From: Goniomonas avonlea
Taxonomy: Eukaryota > Cryptophyceae > Goniomonadida > Goniomonadaceae
DNA length: 29,603 bases
Assembly: GCA_003573635.1 (NCBI GenBank)
Contig: QUTJ01031839.1
Coordinates: 1 to 29,603 of the forward strand
Reading direction: 5' to 3'
A program made the position numbers and the translations under genes. Under the pieces are notes generated by a model that had not been told where the DNA came from, ran no database searches, and saw only the letters and a list, made by a program, of their open reading frames with translations. Shown here piece by piece: positions 21,701 to 29,603 of the stretch; position 1 is the stretch's first letter, and each line of letters opens with the position of its first letter.

Positions 21701-24700
21701 GGTCTATGACGGCGGGTCAACTGTTGCGCTGCTTCTGGGCACCTTCACCGGGTCCTCGCTCCCTCCCAGTGTCGTGTCCTCCGCGGGTGCGATGACACTT
21801 CTGTTCACCTCCGACAGCAGTGGCATATCTTATGGCTTCGAAGCTGCGTACACCTCCGCTCTCCTGCAGTGCAGTGGTGCCGTTACCCTCACCGGGCTGA
21901 CTGGGACCCTGTCTGACGGCTATTCGGCCTACTCCCCCAATCAAGCCTGCACCTGGCTGCTGCTGCCGCCGTGGCCTGGCCTTGGAGCACTGCAGCTGAC
22001 CTTTGCCACTGTGGACCTGGGCGCGGGCGACTCCGTGAAGGTGTACGACGGTTCAACGACGTCTCACTCGCTGCTTGCCACCGTGACTGGAAGCACCGTT
22101 CCCCCTGCTATCACTACCTTGGGCCAGAAGATGCTGGTGGTGTTCCTCTCTGATGCCACCGACACGACGGGAATGGGGTTCACGGCGACCTTCCTATCTA
22201 TCCAGGTGTCGCGTTGCGCCGGCACACAAATCGTCAACACGACCAACTCCGGGACGATCAGCGACGGCAGTGGCGCATTCAACTACGACAACCACATGAG
22301 CTGCACCTGGTTGATCACCCCACCTTTGGGCGGGGCTGTCAACGTCTCCTTCACCACCTTCAACCTTGCAGCCTCCGACTCTCTCAGCATCTACGACGGT
22401 GCCACCGCGGAGGGCACGCTTCTGCTTGGCACCTACACCGGCACCACGCTACCCCCGAACACAGTGTCCAAGTGGAAAACCGTCTTGGTCCGCTTCACGA
22501 CCGCCGATACGACCCACGAGGCAGGGTTTTCTCTCACGTACACCGCCTTGCCTGTCTCCCGTTGCAGTGGCACTGTTGTGGTGAACACTGTAAACTCTGG
22601 GGCACTCGAGTCAGTTGCCGGGGACTATCACTACGACAACGGCGTAACCTGCACCTGGGTGATCGAGCCGCCCCTCGGTGGCATCGTCAACGTGACGTTC
22701 TTGCGCGTCGAGCTCGCAGCGACCGACTCGCTGACTCTCTGGGACGGCACCGTCTCGGAGAACACTATTCTGCGCCAGTTTATCGCCGTGAGATCCCCGG
22801 TTCAGGACCAGAACGTCCTGTCCTACAGCAAGAAGGTGACGCTGCAGCTCATCACTGACTCATCGGCCGTGGCCCTGGGCTTCCGCGCGACGTTTGCTGC
22901 AATTGCGGTGCCGCGCTGTGCCGGCACTGTCTCGATTCTCAACTCGAACTCCGGCAGTTTCGATGACGGCAGCGGTGCCTACCGCTACAACAATAACCAG
23001 CGCTGCGCCTGGCGCATCATGCCGCCCTTGGGAGGCGTCGTGAGCGTCTCCTTCACTGCGTTCGACCTCGCTGCTGGCGACGTCGTGAACTTCTACGACG
23101 GCGGCTCGACGAGTGGCGCTCTGCTGACCACGTACTCGTCAACCTCCGTGCCTGGCACTGTGACCTCCAACCGGGATTCGATTCTCGTGGAGTTCGTCTC
23201 CGACTCACAGTTTGTCGCTGGTGGATTCGACGCGTCCTTCGTTGCTGTGTCGGTCCCGCGCTGTGATGGGTACACCCTCACCCGTGCCAACTCTGGGGTC
23301 ATCAGCGACGGCAGCGGGTCGTATTATTACGGCATTCGCCAGTACTGCGTGTTTGTGATCTCACCCGCGCTGGCTGGGGTCGTGCAGTTCAACTTTACAG
23401 AGTTCAACCTTGGTGTCGGCGACATCCTCCGAGTGTTCGATGGCGACTCGACGTCAGCGCCACAGCTCGGCTCGTACGTCGGTTCGGACATGCCGGAGCC
23501 GCAGTCGATCCTCTCCCAGTCGCCGAGCCTCACAGTGCTCTTCTCGTCCGACGACAGCGTGGTTGGGCCTGGCTTCTCCGCAGATTTCGCAGCGGTGGCA
23601 GTGAGCCGCTGTTCCGGCACCGTGACGCTGGACAGCGCCAACTCGGGCACTGTTGAGGATGGCAGCGGGGCTGCTTGGTACAAGAACTCGCAGAACTGCC
23701 TGTGGGTTGTCACTCCTCCTTTGGGCGGGCGGGTTAGCCTCACGTTCACAAGCTTTGAGCTCGAGTCTGGCGATCTCGTCAGAATTTATGACGGAACGTC
23801 GACATCCGCGTCCTTGCTGTTGTCCTCGGCGGGTCGCAGCTCCCGCCTCCCTGCCCCTGTCACATCCCACGGCCCATCCATCACCATTCGATTCACGTCC
23901 GATCTTTGGTTTGTGGCGCAAGGCTTCACGCTCGAGTACACAGCTGTCGCTGTCCCGCGCTGTGCTGCCAGCGCCACGATGACGGCCGACACGGGCGCAC
24001 TCTCCGATGGAAGCGGCGCGTACTTCTACGGCCACAACATGAGTTGCCTCTGGGTCATCACTCCGGTGCTGGGAGGTGCCGTCCGCCTGACGTTCTCGTC
24101 TGTGGAGCTCGCTGTCGGGGACTACATCACCCTGTACGATGGTGCAACCACGTCCGACAGTCTACTCCAGACTCTCTCGTCGACCACCACCGGCTTGGCG
24201 CCCATCACCTCAACCGGGGTCTCCCTGACTGTCCGATTCGTGTCCGATCACAGCGAAGTCTCTGGAGGCTTCAATGCGTCGTACGCTGCTGTCTACGTCC
24301 CGCGTTGCTCTGGCACCACGAGCCACACTGCTTTGAACTCGAGTTTCATCGAGGACGGCAGTGGCGCCTTCCACTACATCGCCAACCAGACCTGTCTGTT
24401 CGTCGTGACCCCACCCCTCGGCGGCGTTGTGAGCGTCCTGTTCACGACGCTTTCACTCGCGGCCGGCGACAGCGTGACGGTGTACAACGGCCCGACCACC
24501 AGCTCCTCGATCCTTGTGGGCCCGCTGTTGTCCGGGTCGGCCTTGCCCTCGGCAGCCACTTCCCTCTGGAAGACAGTCGGCATCTTGTTCTCATCCGACA
24601 GCGCGCTCCAGGCCCAAGGATTCAACCTGACGTACACCGCTGTTGCGGTTCCTCGGTGCTCGGGCACGGTCACCATCACAGAGAACGCGACCAGCTTCAC

Positions 24701-27700
24701 CGACGGGAGCGGCCCGTACCACTACGACGACAACCAGACGTGCTTGTGGCGCGTGCAGCCAGTCCTGAACGGAGTGGTTAGGGTCAACTTCACCGAGTTC
24801 GACCTGGCCAGTGGTGACTACTTGACAGTGTACGACGGCGATACCACGACCTCCCCTGTTCTCGGAGGTCCCTACACTGGGTCGACGCTGCCTGCGACCC
24901 TCCTGTCCGCGTGGAGGGGTGTGCTTGTCTCCTTCGTTTCTGATGGCTCTGTCCGTGCGCAGGGGTTCAATATCACCTACGAGGCCATTGAAATCGCGCT
25001 GCTGACCCTCACGACCACCGGGAGGAACCGTTGCTCTGGGTTCGTAGTGCTGGAGACAGATGTTGGCACGATCGACGATGGCAGCGACGTGTTTTACTAT
25101 GACAACAACCAAGACTGTATCTGGATGCTCGTCCCCCCGACAGACGGGGTGATCACACTGAGCTTCAACTCATTCGCGCTCGGGCAGGGAGACAACGTGA
25201 CCATCTACGACGGGCCCACAACTCTGTCGGCCGTCCTCACCTCGTACTCTCAGGATAACCCCCCAACTATATCTGTTACCTCCCACTGGAAGATCGCAAC
25301 CGTGCGGTTCATGTCGGACAGCTCAGATGTCGCTCAAGGCTTCAGCCTCAGCTATGAAGCTTCCGCCGTTGACCGCTGTGGCGGTTCGGTGACCATTCTC
25401 GTGAGCTCCGCCGGAACCTTCAACTCAGGCAGCAGCGGGGCGTACTACGACAACAACATGGACTGCGCCTTCGTCCTCCAGTCCACGGACGGCGGAGCCA
25501 TTACTCTGACATTCAACACGTTCGACCTCCTCGTTGGCGACAACATCACGTTCTACGACGGGAGCAGCACCAACGCGCCCATCCTGTACATTCTCTACGG
25601 CGCCGGGACCGTGGAGTCGGGCCGAGGGGCCAGCGCCGTTGCGTTGCGTCACGCCGCACCGTCGCCGCCGCAACTGCGTGCGCTCGACTATCACGGAATC
25701 CAATTCCATGCAGATCGCCATGGCTCGCTTGGGCTCCGTCAAGGCGGGACCGACGTCACAATCACGTCGACCGGGACGTCGATGACAATGCGGTTTCAGA
25801 CCGATGACTCAGGTGTCGCCGCTGGGTTCAGTGCGTCTGTCGCGAATGTTCACGTGCCCAGGTGCAGTGGTGGCTCCGGGATCGGTTTGCAGGTGTACAA
25901 TTCGAGCAACACTGGCAGTTTCTCTGACGGGAGCGGCACGTACAACTACGACAACAACGCAGTGTGCACCTACACAATCACCCCTCCCCTCCACGGCGTC
26001 GTCGCGGTCGAGTTCTTCTCATTCAACTTCTCAACTGGAGACCAAGTCATTCTGTACGATGGCGCAACTACTTCCGACGCGGTACTTGCCTCCTTCACAG
26101 GGTCAACGCTGCCCCCCGTGGTCACCTCCAACATGCACTCTATCACGGTCACCATGGTGACGGACAGTTCGGGCACCTCTCAGGGTTTCAACGCGACCTT
26201 CACCGCTGTCGCGGTCTCCCGCTGCAACTCCAGCGTTGTGCTCAACACTCTGAACACCGGTACCGTTGATGATGGCAGCGGCTCTTACGACTACGGCCCC
26301 AGCCAGACCTGCCAGTTTACCATCTCTCCGCCCCTCGCCGGAGTGGTTCGACTGAACTTTTCTGAGTTTTCCCTAGACGCCAACTCGGCACTGACGATCT
26401 ACGACGGGCCAACCACGACGTCTGCAGTGCTCGCAGGGCCCTACACCGGCTCGACTCTCCCGTCGACCACCACCACTTACCACAAGCACGCCACTGTTTT
26501 GTTCGTGTCGGGCTCTGCAAGCCGTGGCCGTGGGTTCTCCATCACCTACGAAGCCATCGCCGTGTCTCGCTGCTCAGGCACCGTGAATCTCAACTCGTCC
26601 AACTCCGGCTCCGTGTCCGACGGCAGCGGCCCCTACCACTACGACGACAGTACCTCCTGCATCTTCGTGGTTGCGCCACCGCTTGGCGGCGTCGTGCACC
26701 TTGACTTCTCTGTGCTTGATCTCGCGGCGGGCGACACTCTGACTGTTTTTGACGGCGCGACAACCAGCGATGCGATTCTTGGTGGCCCGTATGTTACTGG
26801 CTCTGCACTGCCTTCGCTCACCTCGTTCTGGACGACTGTTACAATAATGTTCCTTGCGGACTCGGCTGGTCACAGCCAGGGCTTCGAGGCCACGTACTAC
26901 GGCATCGACGTTCAGCGATGCAACACCTCTGTGGTGCTCGACCAGGACAACTCTGGCGTGATCCAGGACAACAGTGGTCAGTACCACTACGAGGATGACC
27001 GAGTGTGCTCGTGGGTCATCGCACCGCCGCTGGGCGGCGTTGTTCAGCTGACCTTCACCGCGTTCGACCTGGCGTCCAACGACTTTGTTACCGTTTACGA
27101 TGGCCCCACGACTGACTCCGCCGTACTTGGGGGCCCTTACACAGGCAGCACCGTCCCCAGCAGCCTCACCTCGTTCTGGAAATCTGTCCTCGTACGGTTT
27201 GTGACCGACAGCAGTGACCGCAGCCAGGGTTTCACTGCGTCGTACACCGCACTCAGCGTCGATCGGTGCAACAATGCTTCCGTCACGCTCACAGCCAACT
27301 CTGGCGAGATCTCCGACGGCAGCGGTCCCTACCACTACGACAACAGCCTGGAGTGCCACTGGCTCATCTACCCAACCTTGGGCGGCATTGTGCAGCTGAA
27401 CGTGACGCACTTGGACATTGCCGCCGGAGACACGCTGATCGTGTACAACGGTGACACCACCTCAAGTCCCGTCTTGGGTACTGCTGCGAACGGGACTGCT
27501 CTCCCCATTGTGTACTTGTCTGCCTGGAAAGCCGTTCGCGTTGTTTTCCAGACCGACTCCGCCTCGCGCTCTCAAGGGTTCAATGCGACGTGGCAGGCGT
27601 TGCCTGCGTATCGCTGCAACGGCACCCTACTCCTGAACACTTCAGACACGGGCACGATCTCCGACTCCGACGCCAATGTCGAATACTTCGACAACACAGT

Positions 27701-29603
27701 CTGCACATGGACCATCCGGCCACCGACCCTCGGTGTCGTCCAGCTCACGTTTAACCGGTTCAACCTCGCTGTTCGAGACCAAACCGTCCTCGGCTCGGCG
27801 ACAGCACCCACAGTCACGTGGCTGAACACGCTTGTCACCGAGAGCACTCAGAAGCAAAGCGCCCGCAACGTTATCCGCGTAACGTACCAGCCGAGCGCGG
27901 CGCTTGCTGCTGGGCACAAGATTAGCATCAGCCGGCTTCGCTACACTCAAACAGCGTCACACTCTGCGCTGCAGCTTGGCGACCTCGATGCCCCGCTGTA
28001 CGGAGGCTACGGGCAGTGGACCCAGAACACTGGCACACTGGTGCTGACTGTCGCTGCGGGCCAAACGGTCCCCGCTTCTCGGACCTCGACCTTTTCATTC
28101 CTGCTGACCAATTCGTGGTATCCGGTCCTTGCCGTGGCGCCCTTGTTGCAGGTCACAGGCGCGACTCCCGTCGCGCCAGTGTCCATGGACGGCACCATTC
28201 TTAGCGCAACCGTTGCGGCGACAGGCAGCTGGATCACGAAAACGGTGTCTGAGAGCAATCTGGTTCAGGGTGCTTCCAACACGCTGACCTTCGTTCTTCA
28301 GCCAGCGACGAGCTTGATGCCGGCAGACGTTGTAGAGGTTACCGGCCTGACGGGGACAGGTACCCCTGATTCTGACAACCTCGACGTCGGCGGTGCGGGT
28401 GCTCCCGTTTTTGCCAAGGCTGCCACTTGGGTCCAGAGCACAGGCACTCTGAAACTCACCGTTTCGATCCAACAAGCGCTGCCGTCCGGTTCCACCTCGA
28501 CGATCACTGTCGTCCTTATGAACAGCGTGACTGGACAAACGGCTGTGACCCCCAGCGTCTCTGCTCGTGGCTCCACCCCAATTCCGAGAGCCGCGTTGAC
28601 GGCCGTTCTGAGTGCGTCCTCTCCAGCAACAACCTGGACGTGGACCACCAAGTCCGTGTCAGAGGGCAGTCTCGTTCAGGGCTCCTTCAACACGCTAACC
28701 TTCACTCTGCGCCCTGGGGGTGCTCAAGCTGCCGGCGACAAGATTACCATTTCCGGATTGACTGGCACACAGTCAACTGATCAGCGGCTCGCCACGCTGG
28801 CCCCTAGTTCTGCGATTTTCCGCGGCACCGGTCTGTGGACGCAGGCCACTGGCACACTTGTTCTCACGGTTGCGGCCGGTCAGTCTGTCCCCACAGGTTC
28901 GGACACCGTTGTCAACTTCGCTCTGACCAACCGAGACGCCACGCAAACGGCTGTCACTCCGACTCTATCAGTGTCTGGATCCAACCCGATCGCAGCCTCA
29001 GCGATGGTCGGCACGGTCTTGTCAGCCTCCGTGTCTCCACCGTTGCTGTGGGTGACGAAAACCGTCGCAGAGTCTTCTGTTGTGCAGGCTGCAACCAACA
29101 CGCTAACCTTCACCGTGCAACCCAGTGTGACACTGGCAGTTGGCTCACGGGTGTCCATTGCCGGCTTGGTCAACACCCAAACGCAGGACAACGCTGCGCT
29201 GGCTCTTGGCGGAACAAACAAAACCGCGTTCGGGAGCACGGGAGCTTGGACAAAGAACACGGGCTCTCTGGTTCTGACTGTTGTGTCCCCTCTGCCAACC
29301 GGTTATGATACGGTGATTTCGGTCACTGTCACCAACCCTGCTGCTTCCCAGACGGCCGTGGTGCCAACTATCTCAGCCGCGGGCACTAACCCCATTGTGC
29401 CTGCCAGTATGAGTACCGGTGTCCTCGCGGCAGGCACAGTGGAACCAATGACTTGGACATCCAAGACTGTGTTTGAGTCTTCCACTGTGCAGAGTGGCTT
29501 CAACACTCTGACCTTTACCGTGCAGCCGAGCGCTGCGCAGTCATCGGGAGACGTCATCACCATTGACGGTCTGTTGGGAACACAAACCGCGGACACTGCG
29601 AGC
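288..29603 (+). CDS. Giant tandem-CUB extracellular protein, partial at both ends; join(288..701,982..29603)
   Basis: Joining the two exons gives 9,678 in-frame codons with no stop, roughly one megadalton before glycosylation. The product is 74 complete CUB modules of about 121 residues, half a CUB at each end, then about four and a half Cys-free repeats. A typical module reads CSGT, then DGSG, then DCxWLIxP, then LTFxxFDTExxYD, then VYDGxTTSAPLLAxxSG, then STGxMLVxFxSD and GFxATY. CUB domains are extracellular beta-sandwich binding modules, so the protein is probably secreted or membrane-anchored; the signal peptide and any anchor lie outside the window. Function beyond adhesion or ligand capture cannot be inferred. 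Animal cubilin has 27 CUBs, so this array is far longer. No recognised gene symbol applies. I am very sure of the CUB identity and the open frame, less so of the exact splice sites. Confidence 0.95.
551..1172 (+). repeat. CUB1, split by the 702-981 intron
   Basis: The Cys codons are at 551 and 629. The loop between them reads GSFHSSPGGYAEYANCSW, closer to the classical animal-type SP..Y loop than to the DGSG loop that dominates downstream. After the intron it continues HDWVKVYDGKTSYAPLLAAFTG and ends GAGFSAKWF. Confidence 0.88.
702..981 (+). other. Intron, 280 bp, phase 1, GT-AG
   Basis: The donor gtgcgc starts at 702 and the acceptor tcgcag ends at 981. Removing this stretch joins LTFINLEH-G to HDWVKVYDG, restoring a normal CUB strand order. 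The upstream frame, if read on, loses CUB character at once and meets a stop (tag, 932-934), so retention would truncate the protein. A branch-point-like gtgactc lies at 962-968, near the acceptor. Other AG dinucleotides (for example after ttctc near 921) fit the domain less well. Confidence 0.88.
1173..2324 (+). repeat. CUB2, CUB3 and CUB4
   Basis: Modules begin at Cys codons 1173, 1533 and 1977. CUB2 has the long form of the central strand (LELDTEFFHDILTLFDG). CUB3 is about 27 residues longer than average because of a glycosylation-rich insertion at 1713-1877. CUB4 already matches the even-numbered subtype of the following block (DFVRVYDGPDTSAPLLAELSG). All three keep the TE-xxx-D acidic pair except where the CUB3 insert disturbs the YDG strand to YDE. 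Confidence 0.92.
1713..1877 (+). other. Sequon-dense insertion inside CUB3
   Basis: Where other modules read YDGxTTSAPLL, CUB3 reads YDEYFHQNYT and then a long Asn/Thr/Tyr-rich loop. It holds five potential N-glycosylation sites (NYT, NNT, NTS, NGT, NGT) within about 30 residues, before the fold resumes at KTGNLMISFMSDG. It is in frame and looks like a loop expansion rather than an intron. Confidence 0.75.
4185..4406 (+). repeat. Thr-rich mucin-like tract inserted within CUB10
   Basis: After TGSFDDR, where CUB10 should run on to YYxNSDC, there are about 74 residues dominated by Thr with Ala, Ser, Gly and flanking Pro-rich stretches (PAPPP before, VPPPR after). The fold resumes at SLYYSPMSNCRWLIAP. 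The DNA is a degenerate run of ACN codons. Such tracts are usual targets for O-glycosylation. Its position inside a domain loop, not between domains, is unusual. Confidence 0.85.
8226..8567 (+). repeat. CUB21, a hybrid module in the dimer block
   Basis: By position it should be an odd subtype, and its first half fits (VPGLCSG, ATAQSVLVTF). Its second half does not. FELEWGDHVKVYEG has a GD before the strand, like the late block (LAAGDSVTVYDG), and the VYDGSVAxP, LLGNFSG and PHSVQS signatures are missing. The switch falls near the mid-domain point where the real introns lie. Confidence 0.6.
13260..13340 (+). other. Extra loop with an added Cys pair in CUB35
   Basis: Between CIWVLNP and the SIRLSFPFF strand, CUB35 has an insertion of about 25 residues with two cysteines (codons 13275 and 13323), plus Pro and Asn-rich sequence. 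The two cysteines are 16 residues apart and could form a private disulfide. No other module in the array has this loop. Confidence 0.7.
13563..13622 (+). other. Pro/Thr-rich linker between CUB35 and CUB36
   Basis: After GFNATWVA the sequence reads NYPVTPTAYPAPTPTPVPRF before the Cys at 13623. Most modules are joined by only a few residues, so this is a distinct extended hinge. Confidence 0.8.
14328..14675 (+). repeat. CUB38 with two extra cysteines
   Basis: Besides the usual pair, a Cys sits just before SDGSD (codon 14364) and another at GFEACYSS (codon 14658). They lie at opposite ends of the domain sequence. In a CUB beta-sandwich the terminal strands can be adjacent, so they may pair with each other. 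Confidence 0.6.
14676..14723 (+). other. Pro/Thr-rich linker between CUB38 and CUB39
   Basis: The linker reads ATPVPTTPAPTPEPRL before the Cys at 14724. It is a second extended hinge in the heterogeneous block. Confidence 0.8.
16374..16514 (+). repeat. Thr-rich mucin-like tract within CUB43
   Basis: After HLSGHLDGFYV, about 47 residues of Thr with Pro, Ala and Ser interrupt CUB43 before LLIRSPGSAMRVEWF, where the fold resumes. The DNA is a run of ACN codons. This tract lies in the loop after the LSG strand, a different loop from the CUB10 tract. Confidence 0.85.
16608..16655 (+). other. Hydrophobic/Pro-rich linker between CUB43 and CUB44
   Basis: The linker reads MVIAPVIVPPPPIPSQ before the Cys at 16656. 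It is too short and too proline-rich to be a membrane helix, so an extended hinge is more likely. Confidence 0.7.
17379..27614 (+). repeat. CUB46-CUB74: second CUB subfamily, 29 tandem modules
   Basis: First-Cys codons are at 17379, 17730, 18078, 18426, 18774, 19113, 19458, 19803, 20148, 20490, 20838, 21177, 21522, 21870, 22215, 22563, 22917, 23262, 23610, 23961, 24306, 24657, 25032, 25377, 25863, 26223, 26571, 26919 and 27267. The typical module reads AVPRCSG, SGTISDGSGPYHYD, NNQSCTWVITPPLGG, VVxLTFTxFDLAAGDSVTVYDG, TTSxxVLA, TGSSLPPSVTS, WKSVxVRFxSDSS and QGFNATYTAIAV. The acidic TE of earlier blocks is replaced by LAAG, while the Asp before the strand and the SD remain. Modules repeat singly, with no alternation. 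Modules 66-73 share an extra GP(Y)xG before the LP turn. Confidence 0.93.
25612..25752 (+). other. 141-bp in-frame insertion within CUB69, flanked by an 8-bp direct repeat
   Basis: CUB69 runs normally to YDGSSTNAPILYILYGAGT, then has 47 residues rich in Arg, His, Ala and Leu with no CUB character, then resumes DVTITSTGTSMTMRF. The octamer cgggaccg occurs at 25604-25611 and again at 25745-25752, so deleting one copy plus the insert restores a normal module. No sliding of the ends gives GT...AG borders. The other two frames also show no CUB similarity here. Confidence 0.6.
27615..27780 (+). repeat. CUB75, N-terminal half only, closing the CUB array
   Basis: The module begins CNGTLLLNTSDTGTISD, has its second Cys in NTVCTWTIRPP, and reaches GVVQLTFNRFNLAVRD. 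The VYDG strand and everything after it are missing. The sequence passes into the Cys-free tail. The break lies within about 10 bases of the place equivalent to the real mid-CUB introns (about 27771). Confidence 0.8.
27819..29603 (+). repeat. Cys-free tandem repeats of about 136 residues, unrecognised family (about 4.4 units)
   Basis: Units start at Trp codons 27819, 28230, 28641, 29049 and 29454, giving periods of 411, 411, 408 and 405 bases. The consensus runs WxTKTVSESSLVQ, NTLTFTLQP, then AAGDxITISGLTGTQT, then GxWTQxTGTLVLTVAAGQ, then VPTGSDTVxxFxLTN, then QTAVTPTxSxxGxNPI and a spacer of about 20 residues. No cysteines are seen. The alternating hydrophobic pattern suggests a beta-sandwich repeat. 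I do not recognise a named family. The first unit is the most diverged. The last continues beyond the window. Confidence 0.85.

Larger units (their letters stand above)
982..29603 (+). other. Giant exon, at least 28,622 bases, open to the right edge
   Basis: After the two bases that complete the split Gly codon, codons start at 984 and stay in one frame to the last base of the window without a stop. CUB modules follow each other without gaps throughout, so no intron is needed anywhere. The two Thr-rich tracts and the odd 47-codon insert near 25.6 kb are also open in this frame. The far end of the exon is not in the window. Confidence 0.93.

Noticed and set aside
25611-25743. A GT-AG intron in CUB69
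   Set aside because: Removing it would delete 133 bases and break the frame shared by both flanks. No GT-AG pair with a length divisible by three spans the whole insert.
27819-29603. Tail repeats as cadherin, fibronectin III or Ig domains
   Set aside because: I see no DXD or DRE motifs of cadherins, no conserved FN3 Trp/Tyr pattern and no Ig cysteines. I left the family unnamed.

Overview
The window is almost entirely one eukaryotic protein-coding gene on the + strand, open at both ends. It encodes a giant, probably secreted or cell-surface protein made of tandem CUB domains. Two GT-AG spliced segments are visible: an exon at 288-701 and a second exon at 982-29603, which runs off the window with no stop. 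Together they encode 9,678 residues. The protein's start and end both lie outside the window. The window holds 74 complete CUB modules plus a half module at each end. I could not support any other gene, RNA gene, mobile element or CRISPR array.

Layout. 1-287 is intron, with a CT-rich simple tract at 1-51. 288-701 is a 414-bp exon holding the second half of one CUB and the first half of the next. 702-981 is a 280-bp intron. From 982 a single open frame of 28,622 bases carries four parts. (1) CUB1 (second half) to CUB4. (2) CUB5-CUB32 (2325-12443), where two CUB subtypes alternate strictly as a roughly 720-bp dimer repeat. (3) CUB33-CUB45 (12444-17378), a more varied block with Pro/Thr linkers. 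(4) CUB46-CUB74 (17379-27614), a second CUB subfamily with a different mid-domain motif. The array ends in a half CUB (27615 to about 27780) fused to Cys-free repeats of about 136 residues (27819 to the end) that I do not recognise.

Organism. GT-AG introns, G/C-rich third codon positions and a giant repetitive glycoprotein suggest a free-living unicellular eukaryote with a GC-rich genome (a choanoflagellate, apusozoan, haptophyte or similar protist). I cannot place it further. The CUB modules keep only the first of the two classical disulfides and use a DGSG loop in place of the animal-type SPNYP loop, which argues against an animal cubilin.

How it may work (inference). Each CUB is a beta-sandwich. 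Acidic residues matching calcium-binding CUB domains are kept through the first two thirds of the array, so many modules could bind ligands in a calcium-dependent way. The last third lacks one of these acids. Thr-rich tracts, Pro/Thr linkers and very many N-glycosylation sequons suggest a long, heavily glycosylated extracellular filament.
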